NCBI GenBank assembly: GCA_942486035.1 | Contig: CALNXK010000002.1 | Location: 5,268,501-5,332,500, forward strand | Direction of reading: 5' to 3' | DNA length: 64,000 nucleotides | Origin: Porites lobata | Taxonomy: Eukaryota; Cnidaria; Anthozoa; Scleractinia; Poritidae | In this document: piece by piece, positions 25,201 to 35,955 of the stretch | Layout of the letters: the number at the start of each line of letters is the position of its first letter | Numbering within the stretch: position 1 is the stretch's first letter | Notes under the pieces: generated by a model | What the model was told of the DNA's origin: nothing | Databases searched by the model: none | Seen by the model: only the letters and a program-made list of their open reading frames with translations | Position numbers and translations under genes: made by a program

Positions 25201-28200
25201 AATTTTCGGAACATTTGTTGTTAAATTTCTTGCTTGCCTGCCTCTCCTAGGATTTTCGACCCCCCCAAAAATGGTATAATTGCCCATTTTTAACGGATTT
25301 TTACCCTAAAAAGGTCACCTAGAATTTTTCGGGAACCTTTTTTCTGGCTGAAATTTTTGGAAAGGTAAGTTTTGATCTCTATAATTTTCGGATCTCTAGA
25401 CTTTCAGCTAGGAAATCCGAACAAATGAAAGATTTTTAGGGGATAAAAATATACCTATAACCACCGTTTAATTACTAAAATACGTTCAACAATGCTATGT
25501 TTAAGTGTTTTTGAACTATATTCTCGTTGGGTTCCCCTGACCACTACGAGTACATGTTTGCTTTACTAGTTTGACTGTAGCAGTTTAACCCATTATTGGC
25601 CATTGTTGGCCATTTAAGAACATTATGGGATTTGAAGGTTAATCTTGTGTTTTGTACATTACTGTGAATTTAACTGAAACTGCTTCTCTACTCAAACAAG
25701 TAATACTTCTTTCAAGGGAAAAGGGAGAAGAAGAAGCCGACGCAATACGTCATCAACTAACTCGAGCCTTGCATCCCACAATGGTTCAGGAAGTGGTGCA
25801 GCAGCTAACATGTCACTAGCAACAAGGCGGACATCATCACGGCTTAAGCTGCGTTCTAAGGTATTTGTGCTTCCAATTTCTTTCTTGGCCTTCTTTTTTT
25901 TGTATTTTTAGTTTGCTGGAACATTTTTCTGTTTGCTGTGTTAATTGGCACAAAACCCAACAGATCTTGAAGTAACTGTCCAACTCCTGTCTACAGATAT
26001 TAATATCAAAAGTCGTTTGCTGTAGTTTTTTAGCTCTTATGTTCTACATCAGGGGCACCCAACGAGGATATAATTCAAAACCACTTAACATAGCATTGTT
26101 GAACGTATTTTAGTATTCAAACGGTAGATATAGGCATATTTTTATCTCCTAAAAACTTTTCGTCTGTTCGGATTTCCTAGCTGAAAGTCTAGTGATCCGA
26201 AAATTATAGGGATAAAAACTTACCTTCTCGAAAATTTCAGCCAGGAAAAGGCTCCCGAAAATTCTAGGTGGCCTTTTTTAGGGTCAAAATCCGTTAAAAA
26301 TGGGTAATTATACCATTTTGTAAATGTTCGAAAATCCTAGGAGAGGCAGGCAAGCAAGAAATTTTACAACAAATGCTCCGAAAATTCTAGATCTCAAATC
26401 GTCTTCCGAACAGATATTTTCCCGAAAATTGCCGTTGGGTGCCCCTGCTACATGTACGATACAAGATATGTTCTGTTGTTATTTTATACTATCTGACACC
26501 TAGACGTATATGAAACAGAAAGCTGTGTTGGAAGGGTGACAAGGGGCAGAAATTGATAGTGATGCATGTAGATTTTACGATGAAACATTTCTTTCTACGT
26601 GTATGTGATCCTCAGTAAGTTTCTTTTTCTTGTTAGAAAATGCTCTACTCATTGATATTTATTCAACTTTGTTTAGGCTGCTGATGTTGACAGTAACAAA
26701 TCATCGTCAAGAATCAAATCCAGTTTTATGGTGGTAACCGATGAAAGTGAGCACTCTCAAAGTGATACAATAACTTATGATGATCCTGCCGGTAGGATGG
26801 AGCGAGAAAAGATCATGGCACAGCTCAAAAGAGGCTGTAGTCCAAGTCCTGACCTCACAGCAGAAGAGGATGAGGAGATTAACACAACAAACAAGGTAGG
26901 TATTCCTCGAGAAACGTGGCCAAGCAAGATTTGGTAATTTCTCGCACGCTTTTCGCGTGGAATGCGCGTGGATCGTAGCGGCCTGCAAACTCTTGTGGAC
27001 CATGTAAATTATATAAGTCTATGCAGAAACAGGTTCTGATCCATGTATATATCTCTTGGTATCCGCAATGACGTCATCAAACGACCAACTTGATCAGATG
27101 GTTTGACTGTCTTTACGGCCGTTTTGGTGATCAAGAAATGCCTTTGGCGATAAATTTCGACGGCAGAAGTATTTTACAGAGACTATTAAAGGAATTTGTA
27201 CCAGTGGCTTCAAAATAAGAGCAAAAATTGAGGTAAACGAACATTTGTCAGTGCGTCTCACTTCGCAGACAAGTTTGCTTATGTCGCGAGTTACGCCTGT
27301 CGGAAGTGCGTTTCAGTTCGGCTTTTTACCGTCACAACATTGCTTTCTCTTGAAATCCACTTTTCAATTCATGTTACACCGTGGCAAACCCACAGTGAGC
27401 TTGGTTCTTTCCCCGCCATTGGATCACAGACTGGTTTCAGCTCCCGTAAATCAAACGGCCGTTGAAGTGGAGTCCAGTGGTTTCACCCCGTAGTGAGTTC
27501 TCCCCCAACTAGTTCGCCGCGTAAGAAATTGAGTTCAATTCACGGTAGCTCATAATGAATTAGCCTCGTAAAGAGTTAGCCCCATAACATGTTCAGAATT
27601 AACATCGCGATCCACCAACCATTTCGAGTTTCCCATCCGGCGACCAAAAGAAAGCTTAAATGCTTCAAATAGAATCAAATAGGACAATGAAACAAACAAA
27701 GAAGAAAAAAAGACAATAGAACGAAGTAGGAGTCCACACGAGGGTTTGCGAGATCCGCACTTCTAGTATTATTAATGAGACTCTCTAAGGGTATTTCCGA
27801 TGAAATAGAAGTCGCAACGATCGCTATCGATGAAACGACGATCTGAATGAAAACAACAATCGCGTAGTCATTCCGATCATGTTTGACAGTGTTGTAAGCA
27901 GTGTGATGATGGGAAACTAAAAAAAAAAATCTGCAACTATGAAAGTGTGCTGCAAGTTCGGAGTTTTTGTTTTGCTTCTTAAACCTATATATTGATTTTT
28001 AAATTTTGTTTGCTCGTTTTTTCGTCATTGTGGTCGTGGTTGCTCGAAATCGCCAGTAGCGTTACAGCGCAACACAATTCTTAGTGTGCGACGATTTAGT
28101 TGAAAAACAGACGAATTGATGGAAAATGCGCGAGGTAAACTACGTCCGCAGGTACCATAGAGAGGCTCATTAATCAGTGCTCGTACCAGGATCCTGAAAA

Positions 28201-31200
28201 ATAGAAGAAGCTAGAAATACCGTGTATGTCAACGAAAACCACGTACAACGAATAACAAGAGCCCATACTTCAAATGGTCTTTTTAGAGTTGTTTTGTGGT
28301 CCACGAAGATGGTGACGTGCCACTATGCCACTACGTACACGAGTGACTAAGAAGTTACCCTAGGTACCAGAGTTTTTTCTCGCGTGCTGAAAGATGTTTT
28401 AGATACAGATGTTTGGCTTTTTGCGCGGGTCACTATATAAGATTTGACTGAAACTCGGAACCGCGCATGAAATGTCTCTGGCCCCTAGGGTATCAAGAAG
28501 GGAGGAGCTAGCCCATTAAATTTTTATGATATATCTTTCATGTCTGTATTTTATGCTTTCTTTTAGAATGAGAAAACGACCAACTCAAAAGATTCGTTAG
28601 TCACAGGAATGACAGTCTCGTGTAACAACATCACTAATGAACAACGACTAAAACAGCTCAACACAACCATCAGATCTGAGCCGCCCTCACCTGTGTCCAG
28701 CTCAACACCTGCTGCCCCGCCCATCGGCCTCCAAATCAAGGACGCACAGAAACCTCAACCTATTAACCTTCTGGATGGAACAACCTTGGACCAGACAGAA
28801 ACACGTGCTTCATCCCCGCCCAAGTTTCAGCTGTCAGTCATGACACCTCAAGAGAAGATTGATTACTCAGCACTGATCGAGCAACTTGGAGGCCAAGTAT
28901 TTGACACTGTTTACTTCAATCCTGATTGCACTCATGTTGTAGTCGGTAAACCAAATAGGTAAGTAGAGCAAATAAAGAGTGCAAAAAGAATTACATGTAC
29001 TAGGGAGAGTAAGCGAAGACGTTTTTGAGCAACACACGTCAACCAAAAGTGGACTTTTTGAATTCTTCGGAACTAATTTTGCCCAAATTTTCGACCAGAT
29101 CGTCCCTATAAGAGTGAAGACACTTAGCAATATAAATTTGGTAGTACCAAGGCATATTAAGGTGCATCGCTCAAAAACGCCTTTTCCTAAAAACCTTTAT
29201 ATTTTAACTTTTCTCTCGTTAAAGTTTCTCGGTCAAAATTAACGAAGGATTTTTGGAAAATCACTGAAAACGAATGCTACCACGTAAAATAACTCTCCAA
29301 AGGGTTTTATTTAAAATGTTACTAGCTGAAGATTTCATCTTCAGAATTAAAAGTTAGAACTAGACAATTTCTGTGCAATTATATTTTACCCAATAGATTA
29401 GAGCTCTTTTTAAGAATGCCAAAATCTCTGTTTACAATGAGTAATTTGTCACCAGACAGTATATCATGGTCAAGGGCTCGCACAGTCTTGAAAAGTCCTT
29501 GAAATTTCTTCTACTCTGAATGTAGGGCCTTGAAAGTGTTTTTCTTTTTTTGTGCTTTTTGCATTGGTTGTTCAAGGCAGAATATAAATCATAGCTCAGA
29601 GAAGTTAAAGATGATGTACATAAGATTTTGTTGTTTTAATATGCAATAATTAACTATCAAGGAAAAAATGTAAAAACGTTGATGGAGCATACAGTTCAAA
29701 CCTTAAGTACTGTTCAAATGCATTGGGAATGTGCATTTTTCTGCAAGCCAATCTGCGAAATTACATTCCTGATAGGTGGTCCTTGAAAATTGCTCGAAAA
29801 GTCCCCAAAAAATAGTTGCAATTATTTGTATGAACCCTGGACTCACAGTAGCCTACCAACGCCTTTTTAAACATGTTTTTTGGTTTGTTTAAAGAAATGA
29901 AAAGTACCTGGCTGCGGTGGCTGCTGGGAAGTGGGTGCTTCATAAATCGTACTTGGAAGCCAGCAGAGAGGAAGGCTTCTTTGTTGACGAAGCTCGCCAT
30001 GAATGGGGCCAAGAAATACCTGGAGAACCCTTCAATAAACTTGCAGCTGCCGCTCAACGCTGGAGGATTCGGCTTCGACAAGAACGAGCGGTAACAAACA
30101 GTGAATCTTATTTTAGAGGGTAACAGCTGCATGTGACAGTAGCCTTTTCGGCGTTCAGATGGTGTGGTGCAAAGTCAAAGAGTGGGAAAAAATAATGAGG
30201 AGGGAACCTTATATAAACACCAATGAAATACTAGGTGAGCTTTGGCGCGAAAACTTGATATCTTCACATGTGAGATGTGAAAATATCGCCGTCGTTGCTA
30301 TGGCTACATAATAAATCGCGCCTTTCACACCAAAAAACTATTAAAGTGAACTGGTTTGGTAGTTCGTTGGTGTTTATATAATAAATAGAACATTACATGG
30401 CCGCGCGGAGGTACGAAATTTCCCTTCTCGTGTTGAAACACTCGAAGAGAAATTTCGTACCTCCGCGCGGCCATGCAATATCCTCTATTTCCTTCGCCCT
30501 CACTCCCCACTCCAACCCCTCGCTATATTTCCTACTCACATTTCTTTTTGCCGTCCACCACAATCTGAACACCTGGAACAGGCAACGATAAAAGTCATTG
30601 ATTGGACAATGACCTACTAGAATTGAATCTTAACTGTGGTCTGGCATGATGTTTGACAATGTCATTATCCAACCCTGAGCGCTTGTGAATGGTGGTACCG
30701 TCTCCGCAGTTCACATATATGACTTTCGTTTATCCACAACTTCAAAGTAAGATTCTTGCAACATTTTGAGTATATGTCTGTAATAAGTCTACCGGTGAAT
30801 AACGTTTGTACCAGGTACAAATTTCGGGGAACGCGTCCTTGATTGACGAACCCAACTTTTGTCCAGTCCGACGAAAATGGTGGCTAAGTCAGACATATTT
30901 CCCTTGAAGAAAGAATAATTTTTTTGCAACCCTGGGAGATAGGTGAGAATGCAGCTCGATCTCCACCAAAATACTTTCGGAGACGAAGAACTTGGTAAAT
31001 TATTTAGGTTCTCTTTTTCTCGTCCTGTATGTAGGCCTCCTCGGTGACTGGCCAAGGCACGTATTCCTGTGGTGCTTTTAGTGGTTGGGTGGTACTCCTG
31101 TGCGTGGACAAGTCTCGTCAACCAGGATTTAAACGTTTGTTAGAAGCCGGAGGAGCTAAAGTAACAGGAACTAGGCCACCGTTCAAAAACACCCAGGACT

Positions 31201-33747
31201 TTTCTCACGCATTTCTTGGTAAGTATTTCGATATTTTTGGCGTTAAGTTCCGCGTAAACAGACGCAACATTGTTGTCCAACATCTCCCAACTTTGTTGTG
31301 TATCGTTGAGAGTTGTTGCGCAAAGTTTTAGACTTGTCCAACTTTAATCCAACAAGGTTAACTTGCGACATTTCTTTTGTTCCGTGATCGCAGAAGCGAA
31401 GCGCAACAATGTTTGATCCGTTTTCTCAGCTCTTTTAACATTTTGGGGTCCACGCACGCGCATTACACGTGGTCCTTGAACTTCACTCATTTGTTTCACT
31501 GCATTATCGCTCGAATTCTTTTAATTTATCAATATTATGGCGGAGCGAGAAGGTACAACAAGAACGGTCTTGTCTTTCCCCTGGATTTTCTGTCTATCAT
31601 CTCAAAGTCGAATTTGTCAAATGGTAATTCTTCCCATAATGCACTCCAAGTTTGCTGTGGTATCTGTTTGCCACCACTCAGGGTTGGAAAAGCGACTATT
31701 GGACTATTGTCGTCCAGTAGTCCCGGACAAGTAGATTTACTTGCTACAGTCTCAGACAAAAGTAGTTGGGACACTTAGACCAAACGCTGTTTTTTTTCCT
31801 GTTGTGCTCCCCTTGTCCCTCTCAAAGCGGCTCAGTCACCAAACCTTGTACACCAACATTGAGGGGACAAGGAGACACAAAAGTGTCCCAACAATTTTGA
31901 CTGAGACTGTAGACAAGTTGCTTTTAAAGCTTACTTACCCAATGGACAAGAAGCCGGACAAGTCATCCTCTAATGAGCGAGCAAGAAGTGGCCCTGGGAA
32001 AGAAAATTGTAACACTGCTTGCACTAAGGACAATTTTAAATTCAAGTTTTTTTTCGAGCCCTGACCACTGCCAATACTATCCAACAACTCCTAACAATAA
32101 TGGGCCAACAATAATCAAAGTTGTTGCGTCTGTTTGCACGTAGCCTTAAAGAATGTAAGATCAACGAAGGGAATTAAAGTAAAAATATTTAAAACCACAC
32201 TAAATAACATCGAGGCCGCGACTTAATATCTATCAATAGTTTGCAACACAGAGAAAATAGGAAACTTTCGTTGGCAACGGTAACGTGTGGAGTCTGTTTC
32301 GATGTTGGGCTACAGCACGAAAGTTGAGAAAACGATTTTACAATCGAGAACGAAATTGAAAACGGCTCAATAAAGTCCTCGTCGCCAGTCCCCGCTCGCC
32401 CTCTGCGAGCGGGAACTGATGGGATTGATTATGTATCTTTTATTATATCCATTTTGAAATTACTGGTGATCCTTGCAAGTTGATTGACACTCGGCGGTGG
32501 GATTTATTCACGAATCGCACTGTTTTTTGCTCTTAATCATATCGGGTCTAAATCGCACCATTTTTGCTCTATATCGCATCATCTGTTTCGAATACAAAAT
32601 GAGATGTAAAAACCTTTTTGCTTCCACTTTTTCAGCAAACTGGCTACTGGATCACTATAAGTTTGGTACTGAAATATAATGAATTCTGCGATTTAAAAAT
32701 AACTGTAATAAAGTGGTAATTGAACTTCGTGTCTTGCAATTTTGGTCTGAAATCATACTTGTTATTTTAAATCGAACTTGCGCTGCGCGCTGCATCCGAT
32801 TTTAAAATCACCCTAATGATTTCATACCAAATTGCACTCCGCTCAGTTCATTAACCATTATTAATTTTGTTATATTTATATTAGGCATTGTTAAGCGCTT
32901 ATAGCAATTATTGATTAAGCCCTTTTTATACATGGCATAAAATTTCATAAATTCCAGAGTAGGACCAAAACTCATTCGCAAGTGATTAGTTCATGAAATT
33001 AGAAACCGCGAATAAATAACTTTTTCAGCGTCAAGGCGTAAAAGTTAGGGTATGTGAGGTCGCCAACTTTGATTACAAAACGAGAGGAAGACTGAGGAGA
33101 GTTAGAGGAGCGACCAGTGGGGGTGGGGATGGGCAGTCATACCACAGATTAGATCGTCGTTGAGTAGATCATTTGAAGAAATTGTCGCTTGACAAAACTC
33201 CGACGGTTATGGCAGAACACGAGCATGCATCTAAGTCGCCAAGGTTAAACATGCCGCCACTACGGATTGTATCAATCTTTCAATACATGCCCTCCTCTTA
33301 ATGATATATTTTTTAAAATTATTTTCATAACTATCGTTATCTCAATCCACAACAGCAAAATTATAAGTTTCGATTTTAACGGAGGGCTTTATAGGAAAAA
33401 AGTGCTGTTTATTTTCTATACCTCTGATGGCGCAGTACATTAACCAAAAACCTTGCGCCTTGTGCAATCATATTAGAAAAGCCAATGTTTTATTTTTGTT
33501 TTCAGATTTATCAAAAACAAAGGTGGAGGCGTCAGATCTAAGCTTGCTGCAGAGTGATAACGTTTGGTGCCTAAAGCCGGACTATATCGCTGAATACTTG
33601 ATGCAAGATCCACCCCCTCCACCACAAAAATACTTGCTTCCTGAAATAGCTAAACTGGCTGAACCGGACAGACCTGTTTCTTTGCAGTCAAGAAAACGAA
33701 AGGGGGAAGATGATATTTCAGGTGGTGATAAGAGAGCGCGCGTATGA
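13287..33747 (+). CDS. TOPBP1: TOPBP1, multi-BRCT DNA replication and checkpoint scaffold
   Basis: Exons: 13287-14679, 18270-18554, 19258-19499, 19938-20121, 20652-21358, 22229-22387, 22789-22986, 24494-24751, 25717-25860, 26677-26895, 28567-28958, 29895-30090, 31035-31218, 33506-33747. Their lengths total 4803 bases, an open frame of 1600 residues plus stop (human protein 1522). BRCT0-2 fill residues 1-280, with a CTS phosphate-contact motif near 111 and K153 in BRCT1; BRCT3 is about 380-465, BRCT4 580-672, BRCT5 677-770, BRCT6 943-1035, BRCT7 1340-1430, BRCT8 1475-1570. The ATR-activating segment is ITYDDPAGRMER, with Tyr1224 at the vertebrate Trp position. The C terminus is basic (RKRK, KRAR), a likely nuclear signal. 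TOPBP1 is nuclear: it binds phosphorylated RAD9, TICRR and other partners, aids origin firing and activates ATR-ATRIP. The start has a good context (AAAATGG). The first intron is GC-AG, supported because the joined reading SEE-DYLC matches the human SEEPYI context. Confidence 0.95.
15338..15501 (+). repeat. Dispersed repeat, copy 1, with terminal hairpin
   Basis: This begins with a perfect hairpin (TGAGCTATTTT, GAA, AAAATAGCTCA), followed by ATATGTCAGTGGTGTGAGCA and a TTTGTGGCTTTG stretch. A closely related copy lies in the same orientation at 63813-64000. It is in TOPBP1 intron 1. The peptide ORFs it produces on the minus strand at both sites are by-products. Confidence 0.7.
16179..17125 (+). 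repeat. 473 bp tandem duplication in TOPBP1 intron 1
   Basis: A unit starting GTTAATAAATGTTAGG at 16179 is repeated at 16652 in direct orientation with few differences, and both units end around AGTTGTCGGAGTTAAAGACT. The period is 473-475 bp. Each copy includes CACGTACGAACCACGAAAGG and a TTTCACGT core. No ORF is shared in a way that suggests coding. Confidence 0.85.
18720..19030. repeat. Dispersed intronic repeat with related copy at 20340-20460
   Basis: Between TOPBP1 exons 2 and 3 is a stretch containing GATTCTTAATTTTCTTTGTC and CTCCTAGCC. A related piece in the intron after exon 4 (about 20340-20460) has GATTCTCAATTTCCTTTGTC followed by CTCCTAGCC. An inverted partner, GACAAGGAGACAAATGAAAT, lies near 18827. 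It is a degraded inverted-repeat transposon family. Boundaries are approximate. Confidence 0.5.
21770..21990 (-). mobile_element. tRNA-derived SINE
   Basis: Read on the minus strand, the 5' end is a tRNA head with A box GGTTAGCTCATTTGGATAAG and B box GGTTCAAACCC. It is followed by a body with AGTCTTCTCGGATAAGGACA, a layout common in coral genomes. It sits in the TOPBP1 intron between exons 5 and 6, opposite to the gene. RNA polymerase III promoter boxes are present, but activity cannot be judged. Confidence 0.75.
23367..23760 (+). mobile_element. CAACG-type palindromic-ended element, copy A
   Basis: The element has ends GGGGCACCCAACG and, in complement, TTTGGGTGCCCCTG, and is about 394 bp long. 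Two further copies sit in this gene at 25141-25539 (same orientation) and 26050-26447 (reversed). Shared body motifs include GAAGACGATTTGAGGTCTAG and AACAATGCTATGTTTAAGTG. It is in the intron between exons 7 and 8 and has no ORF of note. Confidence 0.8.
24881..25119. mobile_element. 239 bp MITE in TOPBP1 intron
   Basis: The two halves are near-perfect inverted copies: TAAACCCCATTTACGCGCGC at the left and GCGCGTGCAAATGGGGTTTA at the right, each followed inward by a GGCACGGCACGCCAAATTTT block. This is a full-length foldback, with little sequence between the arms. It lies directly upstream of CAACG copy B. Confidence 0.75.
25141..25539 (+). mobile_element. CAACG-type element, copy B
   Basis: Same family as 23367-23760, with ends CAGGGGCACCCAACG and CGTTGGGTTCCCCTG. 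It lies in the intron before TOPBP1 exon 9, in the orientation of copy A. Confidence 0.8.
26050..26447 (-). mobile_element. CAACG-type element, copy C, inverted
   Basis: Same family, opposite orientation to copies A and B, with perfect CAGGGGCACCCAACG ends. It lies in the intron after TOPBP1 exon 9, so copies B and C form a roughly 400 bp inverted pair around that 144 bp exon. Confidence 0.8.
30396..30475. repeat. Near-perfect 80 bp hairpin
   Basis: The sequence CATGGCCGCGCGGAGGTACG at the left is fully mirrored at the right, and pairing runs almost to the centre (loop near GTTGAAAC). It forms part of a larger repeat of about 30150-30485 in the intron after TOPBP1 exon 12. The two overlapping ORFs here are mirror artefacts. 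Confidence 0.8.
31245..32145. mobile_element. TIR element with nested inverted repeat
   Basis: The left GTAAACAGACGCAACA is mirrored near 32122-32140 as GTTGTTGCGTCTGTTTGCAC. A second inverted pair inside it (TACAGTCTCAGACAAAAGTA near 31745, with a complement near 31885-31912) suggests another element inserted within the first. It is in TOPBP1 intron 13, starting about 30 bp after the exon donor. ORFs here match nothing I know. Confidence 0.55.
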
Positions 33748-35255
33748 GAAACAGAATTAACCGAGGATGTTTGCGTTTCAAGATCTGAAAACAAGAAAGA
33801 CAACAGCATTTTTTGACCTATAAAAAGTGCGAACTGGTTGGGTCTGTAAGTTAATGTAAGCACACAAATTCTGCTTCTTGTAGATGGAAAGATAAATGAA
33901 CAGTGAATTAGTGAAAGGGTTATATCAGGCCATTAACGCCTTGCGTTTCTTTGTCCAAAATAGCATGTATATACTGAAATGATCAAATTTTATTGAACAT
34001 GTACATTGTACATTATCGTTATCGCACTCAGACATGTACGTTTTCGGGGTAATCGTATGAAACCGTCATCGCTTCCGTGTTGGCTACACTCTGCGCGTGT
34101 ACGCGTGTCCCATGTACCTTGTGGAAAGACTACCCGTTTCCTCTTGTAGTAAAAAGCAAATATTTGTGTTTACTAACACTATAGTAGATTGTCTTTTTTA
34201 CCTCGATTAAAAAGGCTTTTTTAATACGTTAGGTCATTAAAGAGTTTTAGAAGAATCTGTATTCATTGTGGAATTTCGTTGTTTTGTGGGATTCACACTG
34301 TTTTCTATTTTTGCGACACCTGTTGAATTTGTTGCATACACATAGTTTTACTTGGGATGTATTACAAAGAGCAAAGACAATTTGAATACAGTCGCACCTC
34401 CATGAGCTACCACCAATCCAAAGAACAAACATTTTCCGGTCAAACCTTTACAGTTGGAACCTCTCGTAAACGACCGGCTCCTGTAAGCGACCACGTTCAC
34501 TTTTTGGGGCTGACGGTCTTTTTTAACTTGCTATTGTTTTTAGCCTCTTGTGAGCAACCACTTTATTTAAAGTTTGGTCTCTAGGTTCGCTGTATGTACC
34601 ATGTTACTCAGATTACACGAAGAACGTTTAGTGACAACATGGGACTGTGCATATAAAATTGAAATTGCACGCGATGAATTATCTGCCATGAAGTAGATGA
34701 GTCCGGACGTCTTAACGGAAGAGAAACGTGATTTGATTTTCGTAAATAACCACCTTCCGTGAGCGACCACTGACTCTTCGCTTTATGGTAACTTACGAGA
34801 AGTATAAATAAGACGTAAAGCCGCAAAGTCAAACGTTCTTTTAATTCAGAATCACAGGTGTGACGCATTTTTTACGCCTTTACACCTTGTTAGTTACAAT
34901 AATTATAATAACCATAGTCATTCCTGTTTTATCGTGTTTTTCTTGTCCTCTGTTATTCAGAAGCCAAAGGATATTCTTCAACTTCTTTGCCAAAATTTTC
35001 CGTTTGTGAAATTATGAGTTGTGTTTGCGTTATTTCTCTTTGCCTCATACCTTCCACACTGTGTTTATAACCATAACCAAAGTATACAAGGAGTCCTGAA
35101 ACGATTAAAGAGCATGAAGATTATTAGCATATTTTAGACATTCTAACTGCAACGCTGCTACCATTTCATGAACGCTTAAAGGAATTGTTGTTGACTCCCG
35201 TGTTAAGAGCCCTCGCGCATGCTGTGATTGCCTTGCCTTAACCGGGTTGACCCGG
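33748..35255. other. Region after TOPBP1, mostly unassigned
   Basis: It begins with the TOPBP1 3' UTR; I cannot fix the polyadenylation site. Around 34386-34790 is a degraded repeat with TACAGTCGCACCTCC and several GTGAGCGACCAC or GTAAGCGACCAC units, resembling TA-flanked mariner-type MITEs. No gene is seen. Confidence 0.4.
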
Positions 35256-35440
35256 CTTAGGGCCTGTTTACATGGAGGTTGGGGGACCCCAGGAAGGTGA
35301 GGTAACCCACTTAGGTGGAGTAACCCGCCTGTCCATATAATCTCTCATTTTAATTTGATCACGTTTACAAGATAGGTGGGATGACCCGCTGTATGTTACT
35401 TCACCTGTCTGGGGTCCCCCACATGTAAACAGGCCCTAAG
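35256..35440. mobile_element. 185 bp MITE
   Basis: The ends CTTAGGGCCTGTTTACATG and CATGTAAACAGGCCCTAAG are perfect inverted repeats, followed inward by GGGGGACCCCA and TGGGGTCCCCC. There is no coding capacity. A second small hairpin (TAGCCCGGCTAG and GGATGACCCTTCCAT mirrored) follows at about 35480-35565. Confidence 0.75.
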
Positions 35441-35725
35441 CGAGCCAAAGTGTTTTAATAATTTATGTGAAGAAAAGTTAGCCCGGCTAGGAGGATGACC
35501 CTTCCATCGAAAAGGGGCGGCTCGGCTAGTATGGAAGGGTCACCCTTCTAGCCAAGCAAACTTTTTTGTTTCTCACGCAAACGGTTCACCATGTTTTGTA
35601 AGAAAATGTAGGAAAAGTTGGCTTGCATAAGAAATCTCGGGTAGGCGAGGAACGTTCTATACCCAGGGCGAGTTTTCTCCACATAAAAGGGGTCTAAGCG
35701 TACTGAACCAAACCTTCCCATGGAT

Positions 35726-35955
35726 CGCCTGAGAAGCGAGCGAAGAAATTCCATACTGATGACTTGTTACTACCCAGATTTGGGTAGTGCTTGTGATTGG
35801 TTTTGCCGGGTGGCAAATTTGTTTCAACCAGTCAGAAACACTACCCAGATCTGGGTAGTGACGCGTCATCAGTATGGAATTTCTGCGCTCGTTTCTCAGA
35901 CGTCTTTTCGCGAGAAAACCGTTGGTGGCGTGGCGAGATGTCGGCTGTTTTCTTA
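35726..35955. mobile_element. Palindromic element family P, copy 1
   Basis: The sequence GAAATTCCATACTGATGAC is mirrored by GTCATCAGTATGGAATTTC, with CTACCCAGATTTGGGTAG and CTACCCAGATCTGGGTAG palindromes between. The right flank (GTTGGTGGCGTGGCGAGATG, then GGCTGTTTTCT) is shared with the fuller copy at 50258-50500. The left outer arm is missing here. Confidence 0.7.

Noticed and set aside
31377..32064. ORFs of 107-133 residues in TOPBP1 intron 13
   Set aside because: They lie in a repeat with inverted ends, overlap in several frames and have no domain or splice support.
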